From positions 1-21,655 of the forward strand of contig CAZUCT010000109.1 of NCBI GenBank assembly GCA_964619285.1: 21,655 bases of DNA, in the 5' to 3' direction. Shown piece by piece: positions 13,746 through 21,389 of the stretch. A program made the position numbers and the translations under genes. Source of the stretch: CALKCV01 sp964619285 (GTDB taxonomy: Bacteria; Cyanobacteriota; Cyanobacteriia; Cyanobacteriales; Microcoleaceae). Numbering within the stretch: position 1 is the first letter of the stretch; the number at the start of each line of letters is the position of its first letter. The notes under the pieces are model-generated. The model ran no database searches and was not told where the DNA came from. It was given only the letters and a program-made list of their open reading frames with translations.

Positions 13746-15275
13746 TTATCGTCCCAGAGATTTAGATTCGCCGACAATATCTTCAGGAGGAACCTGGGGC
13801 GGGGCGGGGCGAGTTAAGGGAGCAGGTGCCAAAGCGGCGATCGCTTCTAAAATCGCCGCTATCCGTGGCGAAACCACCGCCAACCCCAAAACAATCGCCT
13901 CAAACCAGCCATCCCCATTCATCCCCAGTTCCCCACTTAAAACCTCCCTAGCAGAATTATCGGGAACAGGAAGTTGGAGCCCGCTATTAGCTGGCAGCAA
14001 ACTCCACAACCACCGCTCCCAAAAAACCAACATTCCCCCCATGCCCGTTGCCGCGCCGATGGAACTCGCGAAGGCGGCGGCAGCAGACTGGCTAATCTGC
14101 AACCACCGAGGCACTTTTGCCGAAGCCAGGGCCACCACGCCATTTTTAAAAAAGCGAGTGCGACTGAGGCGATCGCTTAACTGGCGACCGGTTTCGCTGT
14201 CGGCAGATTCCCTTCCTATTTGGGCGAGAACTACCAACAGTTCCACCACCAACCACCGCACCGGCAAAAAGCTTAATCCCGGCAGTGCCGTCGCCAAAAT
14301 GTAACCCGCTTCCCCTGCCTTAGCATCGGCGGCAGCGGTGGGAGTTGCGGTTTGGGCGATGGTTTCCAAAGTCTTAGCGATACGAGGCGACAGCGCGGCC
14401 AACCCCAACAGCAAGTCGCCCAACCAGCGATCGGCATCCTGCCCCAGTTCGACCACCACTGCTTCTGCCAAAAACGGCGGCACGAAAATCCGTTGGCCGA
14501 TTTCCTCTGCTTCCACGTCGGTTTCCACCAAGCTCAACAACCATCGTTCCCAGATATAAAGCAGTCGTTGAGTTCCCGGCGTCTGGCTGCTGCCCCCCAA
14601 GAAACTATTAGCGATCGCCAAACTTTCAGAAATCCAACCCAGCAATTGAGCCGAGGCCAGAGCGATCGCCCCGTTTTTAAAGAAGACAGTCCGTTGGAGT
14701 CGTTCCAGTAGCCTGCTGCCGGGTAAAGTGCGAGCGTATTTTTCTCCTTTTTCAGCGAGAACTATTAATAGTTCTACAGCCAACCAGCGAGTAGGTATCT
14801 TATCCAGGTCGATAACTCCCGAGATGAGACCCAAAATACCAGCCGTAGTTGAATCGAAACTATGAGAAAAGCCCGAGTTAGGGTCTCCAGAAACGGGAAA
14901 AGTAACCGACAAGGACGACTCCACAATAGCTGGTTGCGCTGGCGACGGGGAGATAATTTCGACATCGATAGCAATAGCTTCTTCCTGGATGCCGGGAAAT
15001 CGCAACCAAGTTTTTAACCTTTGCCCCGGCGAAGCATTTGACGGTATAGATACAGTCATTTTTTGACTGCCCTCGCTTCCAGAGAAAAGATAAGTGTATG
15101 GCGGGTCGAGGCTTTGGTTGGCAGGGAACACTAAATCGCCCTGGGCTGCCAGAGCGTCTAAAGTAGGGCGCAATAGCATCGCCTCGCTGGTACGGTTGCG
15201 AAGGGAGAGTTGCAGCACCAGAGTCGAACTAGGTGGCAACTGGAGTTCGAGTTGCGGCAGTGGGGGTGAGTTCAT
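13746..15275 (-). CDS. Protein of unknown family with internal duplication
   Basis: A 509-residue protein that I do not recognise. Residues 1-115 are strand-rich and look like one Ig-like beta-sandwich (LVLQLSLRNRTSEAML, TVSIPSNASPGQRL). After a linker, two homologous helical repeats follow: A at about 158-310 and B at about 335-482. Shared landmarks are RWLxVELLxVLA, RxxFFKNGxxALASA, WERWLxSL, and GLAxxSPRIAxxLExIA. The tail is Pro-rich. There is no signal peptide, and the hydrophobic stretches look like amphipathic helices rather than clear membrane spans. It starts 35 bp after the stop of the polyprenyl synthase gene, so the two are probably one operon. Association with the prenyl synthase at the membrane is a reasonable guess only. 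Confidence 0.7.
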   Translation of the reverse strand: MNSPPLPQLELQLPPSSTLVLQLSLRNRTSEAMLLRPTLDALAAQGDLVFPANQSLDPPYTYLFSGSEGSQKMTVSIPSNASPGQRLKTWLRFPGIQEEAIAIDVEIISPSPAQPAIVESSLSVTFPVSGDPNSGFSHSFDSTTAGILGLISGVIDLDKIPTRWLAVELLIVLAEKGEKYARTLPGSRLLERLQRTVFFKNGAIALASAQLLGWISESLAIANSFLGGSSQTPGTQRLLYIWERWLLSLVETDVEAEEIGQRIFVPPFLAEAVVVELGQDADRWLGDLLLGLAALSPRIAKTLETIAQTATPTAAADAKAGEAGYILATALPGLSFLPVRWLVVELLVVLAQIGRESADSETGRQLSDRLSRTRFFKNGVVALASAKVPRWLQISQSAAAAFASSIGAATGMGGMLVFWERWLWSLLPANSGLQLPVPDNSAREVLSGELGMNGDGWFEAIVLGLAVVSPRIAAILEAIAALAPAPLTRPAPPQVPPEDIVGESKSLGR

Positions 15276-15310
15276 TTTTACTAAAGTTGGGTATATTTTA
15301 CAGAGCGTGC

Positions 15311-16963
15311 TTACAGGTTTCGATAAATCACATAGTTAATCAGTTGTTTGAGAAAGCGGCGGTCTTGAAAAGAGGAGCCCCATTTTTCTCCAGGTTGCAA
15401 GGGTGTTTCAGCTTGGAGAAAATCCAGAGACTCGAAGATATTATCGGCTTGGTAGGCGAGCGATCGCGCCAGATGCCAACCGCGATCGATACTGCCGCAG
15501 CGCTTCATTTCTTCGAGAATAAATCCAACTTGTTCGGGGGTTTTTTGTTCTCGCGGCAGGGCCAATATTTCCAGGATGCGATCGCGATTGTTGCTGTTAG
15601 CGATCGCGTGATTCAACATAATCGTTCGTTTGCCCTCGTAAATATCGCCCCCAATTTCCTTACCGTAGGTTTTTAGCTCTCCCTGGAGATTGAGCAAATC
15701 GTCTTGAATTTGAAAAGCAATCCCCAGAATCATCCCAAAGCGAGTTATTTGTGCCAGGGGTTCTACTAACTCGCTGAGATTTCCCGTTGGATGTCCGATA
15801 ATCAAGCCTATCCGCAGGGGAGTCATAAAGGTGTACCAGCAAGTTTTCTTGACGCACATCGTAAAATAGTCTTGGTCTGTGAGATGCCCTGCGTTATCGG
15901 CCACCCAGTCCAATTCCATCGCCTGCCCTTCCACGGATTGCTGGGCCATAAATTCAACTTCGTGTAGCACGTTAAGGGTTTTTTGCACGCCGATGAGGGA
16001 CAAATTTTCCAGTAACAGACCCACCGCTAAAGCGTTAGTGGCATCGCCCACGTTAATCGCCCGAGCAATGCCGATGGCGTGGTGTAGAGTTTCTTTACCC
16101 CGCCGCGACTCGGAGCCATCTTCGATATCGTCATGTATTAAAAAAGCATTGTGATATAACTCTAGCGCCGCCGCCGTCGCCAGAATCCCATCTCCCATAC
16201 CGCCAACCGCACGTCCCGCACTGATACACATGGTAGGACGCAGCATTTTACCCGTGCGGAAAGGATAATCTTTGAGCATTTCGTAGAGCGGAGCATAACC
16301 TCCAGAAATATCTCGCTTACAATCTATAAAATTGGTAATTTTTTGAGTTATAGCACCGCGAGAATGCAGCAACGTTTCGTTAATAATAGTCTTATCAAAC
16401 TTCAGTTTTTCCCCCACCGACTGAGGTGTAATACCCTCTTGCACCTCCGGCGGTTCTATGTTAAGCCCGTTGGGCATTCGGATAGCAGTTGTTGTCCCCG
16501 CCAACTGCTCCTTGTCTTTGTCTGTTTGATGTCCCTTGGTTGCTGGCACAGTCGTTACCACTGCCCCACCACCATTACCATTGCTGGTTTTATGTCCGTT
16601 ACCGTTGCCGTTGTCGTTGCCGTTACCGTTACCGTTGCCGTTACCGTTACCGTTACCGTGAAATTGACCTCCATTTGCTATTAGGGCCGTTGCCAGCTTG
16701 GCAGCAGCTTTTTCCTGGCCCCCTCTGTTTTTCTCTTTAATGGCAGTTCCCGCCGAAGCCATGAGAGCGTTGCCATTGGCGCTTTTAGCCTTGCCAGAAA
16801 GTGCTTCTTGGTTATGGACATCTTCCCTGCCGTTTTCCTCATGGAGCGATGGCCGACTTTGAGTCAGCCTTGAGCTTTCATTCTTCAGTTCGTAGCGATT
16901 GGGATCGTATTCTAACCACACTACAAAAGCGAAGCCCACAAAAAACAAAAAGATGGCAAACAT
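15311..16963 (-). CDS. Membrane-anchored polyprenyl diphosphate synthase
   Basis: A 550-residue trans-isoprenyl diphosphate synthase with an unusual front. Residues 1-18 are hydrophobic (a likely single membrane anchor); 20-180 are low-complexity, including an Asn-Gly run at about 104-133. The catalytic domain is about 190-550. It shows GKMLRPT near 238, the first aspartate motif DDIED at 278-282 (DDxxD), RRGKETLHH, KKT at 372-374, and the second motif FQIQDDLLN with DDLLN at 421-425, where the last Asp is Asn. The enzyme should condense isopentenyl diphosphate with allylic diphosphates to make a C15-C25 or longer product; chain length cannot be set by eye. Typical family members are about 300-350 residues, so some 190 extra residues sit at the N-terminus. 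It heads a probable operon with the next gene. Confidence 0.88.
   Translation of the reverse strand: MFAIFLFFVGFAFVVWLEYDPNRYELKNESSRLTQSRPSLHEENGREDVHNQEALSGKAKSANGNALMASAGTAIKEKNRGGQEKAAAKLATALIANGGQFHGNGNGNGNGNGNGNDNGNGNGHKTSNGNGGGAVVTTVPATKGHQTDKDKEQLAGTTTAIRMPNGLNIEPPEVQEGITPQSVGEKLKFDKTIINETLLHSRGAITQKITNFIDCKRDISGGYAPLYEMLKDYPFRTGKMLRPTMCISAGRAVGGMGDGILATAAALELYHNAFLIHDDIEDGSESRRGKETLHHAIGIARAINVGDATNALAVGLLLENLSLIGVQKTLNVLHEVEFMAQQSVEGQAMELDWVADNAGHLTDQDYFTMCVKKTCWYTFMTPLRIGLIIGHPTGNLSELVEPLAQITRFGMILGIAFQIQDDLLNLQGELKTYGKEIGGDIYEGKRTIMLNHAIANSNNRDRILEILALPREQKTPEQVGFILEEMKRCGSIDRGWHLARSLAYQADNIFESLDFLQAETPLQPGEKWGSSFQDRRFLKQLINYVIYRNL
16595..16660. repeat. Hexanucleotide microsatellite coding Asn-Gly repeats
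   Basis: About eleven in-frame six-base units, mostly CCGTTA or CCGTTG (plus strand), encode the Asn-Gly linker of the polyprenyl synthase. Unit changes are one base each, as expected of slippage followed by drift. Confidence 0.85.
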
Positions 16964-17971
16964 GGAGTTTTCTATTGTTCAATCCTCATCACAACAAAAC
17001 GATGCATCTCGTATTTGTAAAAGACCATCCCATACCTAGTTTTCGTTCTGGTTTTTTCTTTTTATCCCTAATCTAATTGCCATTTTTTTGAGCAAGATAT
17101 GGCTATTAGTATTAAGTCCAAAATAGCTCTCTCCGGTTAGCGGATTCACATTTATTGTCAAACCAGGCCAACAACAAGAATGTTTTTAGGAGTCTAATTT
17201 TCATAATTGAGATACTGTTTGCCTGTCATATTATCAGCAAACTAGAATTTTACAAAATTTTTTTTCTTGATTTTTTAGTAAATGCTTTTTTATTTTTTAT
17301 TTTTGATTTTTGAGTAAATAATTTTTGATTTTTGATTTTTGATTTTTGATTTTTTAAATCAGTTTTTGATCGTAAGTAATAATTACTTAAATACTGTGGC
17401 TAATTACAAATATAAGATGCAGTCAGAAACTCAATTTTTCTTTCCAGCTTCCTTCTTTGCCTCCTTCCAAACTCATGCAAAAAAACCGATTCTTCGGTAC
17501 GAAAGGATGCTCAAACTAAGTTTGATGATGAGCTGGAACTCTTAACAGGTAACAGGTAACAGAGAAAAACAAAACTAAAAAAAGTAGCGATCGCTATTAA
17601 ATCACTTTTTTTTAAGAATCAGATGTGCTAATTAGTAAGGAAAAAATCCCAAGTTCGTTCCCCGTTCCCCGTTAAGAGTTCCCGAAAGTAATAATGCCCG
17701 CATACTTTATACCGAAGAGCAAAAAAAACCTAATTTATAGCATTTTTATTATCGTTAAGGTACAAAATGTAGGATGAAAGGGAACGAGGAACGGGGAACG
17801 AGGAACGGAAAAAAATCTAATGCTGATTGTTTTTCATCTTTTTTTCCTCAAAATCAATTCCTCTGTTCCCTGTTGCCCGTTAAGAGTTCCCTCAAATAAA
17901 AAGTGCACCTCATAAAGAGCGAGAAATGCTATATTGTGTCCGCTTACTGAGCCTCCCCATTAACCCTACTC
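16964..17971. other. AT-rich spacer with short repeats, no supported gene
   Basis: About 1 kb upstream of the polyprenyl synthase with no convincing gene. It holds a heptamer array at 17299-17348, an HIP1 site at 17587-17594, and inverted purine/pyrimidine runs: CGTTCCCCGTTCC (17656-17668) against GGAACGGGGAACG (17788-17800). TTAAGAGTTCCC occurs twice, near 17672 and 17881. A 68-codon frame at 17339-17545 starts inside the heptamer array and has no family features. Confidence 0.6.
17299..17348. repeat. ATTTTTG heptamer array
   Basis: Two perfect ATTTTTG units (17299-17312), a short interruption, then four perfect units (17321-17348) in a very AT-rich setting. Confidence 0.8.
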
Positions 17972-18000
17972 TTGACAAAAATCAAATCCTGTGATAAGAG
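17972..18000 (+). promoter_or_regulatory. Putative promoter of the DUF3318 gene
   Basis: Perfect TTGACA (17972-17977), a 17-bp spacer, then TAAGAG (17995-18000). The leader to the ATG at 18149 would be about 140 nt. Confidence 0.45.
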
Positions 18001-18148
18001 GGTAGGGGAATGCGGCGTCTAAAGCAAAAAAGTGTTTCCTCTCCAAGGAACCCAATTTCCCCCGACCCCAAGCAGTTTAGTAAAGTCTTAGAATATAAAA
18101 GAAAAGAAAATCTAATTATTTGTCGGAAATTAGTAAAGGGCCATAACT

Positions 18149-18811
18149 ATGACATCTTATGCAACCGCCACAGCAAGAGCGGAAATGAGCGAACTGCGAC
18201 GTCTAAAAGGCATACTGCCACCAGAATTACAAAGTTGGGTCATGGTGGAAAAGAGCATAGACGTCAGTCCGCCATTAATCCGCAGCGAAGAAATAGGCAA
18301 AGACCAAGTAGAAATATCAATAGATTTGATTCGGTGGGAACAACTGGCCATAGACCAGCGCAATTTATTATTTTGGCATGAAGTTGCCAAAATCCAAAAC
18401 GATACCATCCCCAGAGATGGTTGGGAAATGGCAGCTCTGGCCATCGGTCTTGGGGGCGCAGTCGGAGAGCTTTGGGTACAAGATGGATTATTATTAGTCT
18501 TGGCCCTGGCCCTGTGTGGCGTTTCTGGATTTCGACTCTACCAGAAAAATAATGGGGAAAAAACCTTGAAAGAAGCCATCGAGGCCGATGAGAAGGCGAT
18601 CGCCCTAGCAACTCGCTTCGGTTATTCCCTCCCCAACGCCTACAAAAGTCTCGGCAGCGCTTTGAAAACCTTAGTAGAGCAAACCCCCAAAAAACGCCAG
18701 CGAGCCAAATACGAGGCCAGACTCCAAGCACTCAAACGCAGCGCCTCCAAGGCCAAATCCCGCGTCAGCGGAACCCGCGACAGTTCCCGCTCCGAAAGCA
18801 TTTATAACTAA
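18149..18811 (+). CDS. DUF3318-type membrane protein
   Basis: A 220-residue protein matching the cyanobacterial DUF3318 pattern. The N-terminal soluble part has ELRRLKGILPPELQSWV and VEISIDLIRWEQLAIDQRNL, then LLFWHEVAKIQNDTIPRDGW. A hydrophobic hairpin follows at about 95-130 (MAALAIGLGGAVGELW and LLLVLALALCGVSGFRLYQ), then a charged helix rich in Ala/Glu/Lys, and a strongly basic Ser/Arg/Lys tail (from about 175). The tail suggests a cytoplasmic face and perhaps nucleic-acid or lipid contact, but the role is unknown. AAAGGG at 18135-18140 lies 8 nt before the ATG and fixes the start. The stop codon lies inside a perfect palindrome that probably ends transcription. Confidence 0.82.
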   Translation: MTSYATATARAEMSELRRLKGILPPELQSWVMVEKSIDVSPPLIRSEEIGKDQVEISIDLIRWEQLAIDQRNLLFWHEVAKIQNDTIPRDGWEMAALAIGLGGAVGELWVQDGLLLVLALALCGVSGFRLYQKNNGEKTLKEAIEADEKAIALATRFGYSLPNAYKSLGSALKTLVEQTPKKRQRAKYEARLQALKRSASKAKSRVSGTRDSSRSESIYN

Positions 18812-18840
18812 AACAGGCAGGATGCCTGTTTTAGTTATAA
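18802..18840. terminator. 39-bp perfect palindrome over the stop codon
   Basis: TTATAACTAAAACAGGCA and its exact inverse flank a GGA loop (18 + 3 + 18 bp). It includes the TAA stop of the DUF3318 gene. A strong hairpin in either direction, likely a terminator or mRNA 3' protection. Confidence 0.75.
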
Positions 18841-18859
18841 AACAGGCAGGATGCCTGTT
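18841..18859. repeat. Second copy of the inner hairpin
   Basis: AACAGGCA-GGA-TGCCTGTT repeats the core of the adjacent palindrome directly after it, giving two stem-loops in tandem. Confidence 0.8.
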
Positions 18860-18875
18860 CTACATAAATGCCTAA

Positions 18876-18911
18876 TTTTGGATTTTGGGTAGCTAGCTCC
18901 AAAATCCAAAA
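18876..18911. repeat. Inverted repeat with AGCTAGCT loop
   Basis: TTTTGGATTTTGG (18876-18888) is exactly inverted as CCAAAATCCAAAA (18899-18911) across GTAGCTAGCT. The spacer from here to 19014 shows no other clear signal. Confidence 0.7.
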
Positions 18912-19014
18912 TCCAACAAGAAAGTTTATAAATTCTTTACAAAAAATAATTTGATGAAGTGGGTGCCAGTAAGAGAAAATATGCTTAGGAAATCAGTAAA
19001 AAAAATCAAACTTC

Positions 19015-20025
19015 ATGGTTAGTCAAATCCCAGAGGCACAGTTCCAGGTTACTGTCCGCGAAGATATTCCATTCGTTCGTATCCCCATTCGCTTTACTAT
19101 CCTACAGGCCGATGCCTTTAAAAAAACCTGCGAGCAACTTTTTTTACGCGAGCCCCTACCCGCAAAAATTGTTCTTAATTTTACCGAAACTAATTTTATA
19201 GATAGCTGCGGCATAGGTGCTTTGGTAACAAATGTCAAAATAGCTAAAGAAAAAGGCAGCGAAATAGTTTTAAAAAATGTCAATTCTCAGATAATGGGAG
19301 TTTTTTCTCTAACGGGATTGGATGGAGTATTGGCCATCGAACAATCTCCAGAGAAAAAAGAAAACCACGCTGAAAAATCGGGCAGCAAATCCTCAGACGA
19401 TCGCCTACCCGTAACCCATCCTTCGATGCGTTCTTGGTTAAAACGTTTTATTGATATCTTAGGGGCTTTAGTTGGTTTGGGAATTACAGCTATTTTCTTC
19501 CTGCCCATAGCGATCGCTATTAAAATAGATAGTCCCGGTCCGCTCTTTTTCGGTCAAACCCGTTGCGGTTGGATGGGAAAACGCTTTAAAATGTGGAAAT
19601 TTCGCTCCATGTGCCTCGATGCCGAAGCTCTGAAAAACACCATTCCCAATCAAGCCACAGGTGCCATTTTTAAAAACGATAAAGACCCTCGAATTACTAA
19701 AGTCGGCAGCTTCCTGCGCCGCCGAAGTCTCGACGAACTCCCCCAATTTTGGAACGTTCTCAAAGGAGATATGAGTTTAGTCGGCACTCGCCCGCCCACC
19801 CCAGATGAAGTCGAAAGTTATGAAGTTCCCCAGTGGCAGCGTTTGGATGTTAAACCGGGCATGACTGGAGAATGGCAAGTTAACGGTCGTTCTCAAATTA
19901 AAAATTTTGAAGATGTAATTCGCCTGGATTTGAAATACCAGGAAGACTGGACTCTCCTCTACGACATCAAGTTAATTGTGAAAACAATTGCCATTCTGTT
20001 TAAAAAAAATAGTGGCGCAGTATAA
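19015..20025 (+). CDS. STAS domain-sugar transferase fusion
   Basis: A 336-residue protein with two parts. Residues 1-110 are a STAS (anti-sigma-factor antagonist-like) domain ending in the loop FIDSCGIGALVTN; Ser64 sits where partner-switching proteins are phosphorylated. After a charged linker (111-136) comes a polyprenyl-phosphate sugar-1-phosphate transferase of the WbaP/PglC type. It has the membrane-entering helix at 141-170 with the family Ser-Pro in IDSPGPLFFGQ, FRSM at 196-199, the catalytic pair Asp240-Glu241 in RRSLDELPQFWNV, SLVGTRPPTPDEV, and KPGMTGEWQVNGRS. It loads the first sugar phosphate onto undecaprenyl phosphate for exopolysaccharide at the inner membrane. The STAS part suggests control by a kinase/phosphatase. 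A GT4 gene follows 98 bp later on the same strand. Confidence 0.92.
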   Translation: MVSQIPEAQFQVTVREDIPFVRIPIRFTILQADAFKKTCEQLFLREPLPAKIVLNFTETNFIDSCGIGALVTNVKIAKEKGSEIVLKNVNSQIMGVFSLTGLDGVLAIEQSPEKKENHAEKSGSKSSDDRLPVTHPSMRSWLKRFIDILGALVGLGITAIFFLPIAIAIKIDSPGPLFFGQTRCGWMGKRFKMWKFRSMCLDAEALKNTIPNQATGAIFKNDKDPRITKVGSFLRRRSLDELPQFWNVLKGDMSLVGTRPPTPDEVESYEVPQWQRLDVKPGMTGEWQVNGRSQIKNFEDVIRLDLKYQEDWTLLYDIKLIVKTIAILFKKNSGAV

Positions 20026-20123
20026 TACTTTAATATTCCTCCGTGGAACTCCCTTTAACTTAACTCCTATTTGCCAAAATACACGTTAACGCAACTAACA
20101 ATTAACAACTGACAAAAAGCAGA

Positions 20124-21377
20124 ATGCGCATTCTCATTTATTCTTATAATTATCATCCCGAACCCATCGGCATCGCACCCCTGATGACGGAATTGGCAGA
20201 AGGTTTAGTTAAACGCGGCCATCAAGTTCGAGTAGTAACGGGAATGCCTAACTATCCCGAACGTAGAGTTTACGACGAATATAAAGGCAAATTTTACTTA
20301 ACAGAAGAACGAAAAGGCGTTACCATTCAACGCAGTTACATACATATTAATAACCCCAAACCCGGCTTAATAGATAGACTCATTCTCGACTGCAGTTTTA
20401 TTACTACCAGTTTCGTACAAGCCTTTAAAGGTTGGCGACCAGATGTCATTTTTGCCACGGTTCCTCCCTTACCTATTTCTCTACCAGTAGGTTTGTACGG
20501 AATCGCATCTCGTAGCCCTATCGTCTTAAACGTTCAAGATATCGTCTCGGAAGCAGCAGTTAGAGTTAAATTAATTAAACAAAACGGTTTGGTTATTAAG
20601 GCAGCTCGGGGATTGGAAAATTTAGCTTATAAAACAGCAGCTAAAATTAGCGTCATCTCGGAGAGATTTGTCGAGAAATTACTAGAACAAGGAGTCCCAG
20701 AAAGTAAAATTGTCTGCATTCCTAACTGGGTTGATATTAATTTTATCAAACCTTTAGATAAGCAAAATGCTTTTCGCCAAACCCACCAACTTCAAGATAA
20801 ATTTGTAGTTTTATATTCGGGCAATATTGCCCTGACTCAAGGTTTAGAAACAGTTATTCAAGCTGCAGCTAATCTCAAGCAGATATCCGAAATTGCTTTT
20901 GTCATTATCGGCGAAAAATCCGCCCTCGGTAATTTGCAAAAGTTTTGCGAAAAATATGGGGCAAATAACGTTTTACTTTTGCCTTTTCAACCCAGAGAAA
21001 AACTGCCAGAGACTTTAGCAGCTGCCGATGTGGGTTTAGTAGTTCAGAAAAAGCGGGTAACTGCTTTTAATATGCCTTCAAAAATTCCCGTTTTACTTGC
21101 CTGCGGTAGGGCTATTGTTGCTTCGGTTCCCGAAACCGGTACGGCCATGAATGCGGTGGAAAAAAGCGGCGGCGGAGTTGTGGTTCCCCCAGAAGATGCC
21201 CATGCTTTAAGCGCGACAATTATAGATTTGTATAAAAATCCTGACAAAGTAGAGGCTTTGGGTCGCCAAGGCAGAAAATATGCAGAGGAAAATTATGCCT
21301 TGGAGGCAGCTTTGGATCGCTACGAGGCTTTATTTGCTGAAATTTCTGTGGGTTCCCCCCGAAGATCGGGGGGATAA
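20124..21377 (+). CDS. WcaI-like GT4 glycosyltransferase
   Basis: A 417-residue GT-B fold glycosyltransferase. The N-terminal part begins MRILIYSYNYHPEPIGIAPL with ELAEGLVKRGHQVRVVTGMPNYP, the pattern of WcaI-type enzymes of colanic-acid-like pathways. It continues with RPDVIFATVPPLP and VLNVQDIVSEAA. The donor half starts near 228 with FVVLYSGNIALTQGLETVI and contains VIIGEKSALGNL, FQPREKLPETLAAADVGLV, NMPSKIPVLLACGRAIVASV and GGGVVVPPED. It probably adds the second or a later sugar to the lipid-linked unit begun by the upstream STAS-sugar transferase; the sugar cannot be told. No clear ribosome site; the ATG directly follows an AT-rich heptamer-like spacer. Its last residues (GSPRRSGG) are encoded by a hairpin repeat. 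Confidence 0.88.
   Translation: MRILIYSYNYHPEPIGIAPLMTELAEGLVKRGHQVRVVTGMPNYPERRVYDEYKGKFYLTEERKGVTIQRSYIHINNPKPGLIDRLILDCSFITTSFVQAFKGWRPDVIFATVPPLPISLPVGLYGIASRSPIVLNVQDIVSEAAVRVKLIKQNGLVIKAARGLENLAYKTAAKISVISERFVEKLLEQGVPESKIVCIPNWVDINFIKPLDKQNAFRQTHQLQDKFVVLYSGNIALTQGLETVIQAAANLKQISEIAFVIIGEKSALGNLQKFCEKYGANNVLLLPFQPREKLPETLAAADVGLVVQKKRVTAFNMPSKIPVLLACGRAIVASVPETGTAMNAVEKSGGGVVVPPEDAHALSATIIDLYKNPDKVEALGRQGRKYAEENYALEAALDRYEALFAEISVGSPRRSGG
21355..21373. repeat. GC hairpin at the 3' end of the GT4 gene
   Basis: CCCCCCGA-AGA-TCGGGGGG, a perfect 8-bp stem, lies within the last codons of the gene and just ahead of the convergent pyrophosphatase stop. It may serve both directions as a terminator, although no T-run follows. 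Confidence 0.6.
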
Positions 21378-21389
21378 TCCTAATCCTAC

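Noticed and set aside
17339..17545. Plus-strand open frame of 68 codons
   Set aside because: It begins inside the ATTTTTG heptamer array and has no ribosome site or recognisable domain.
18010..18381. Plus-strand open frame of 123 codons overlapping the DUF3318 gene
   Set aside because: Out of frame with a well-supported gene that has its own ribosome site; very basic, shadow-like composition.
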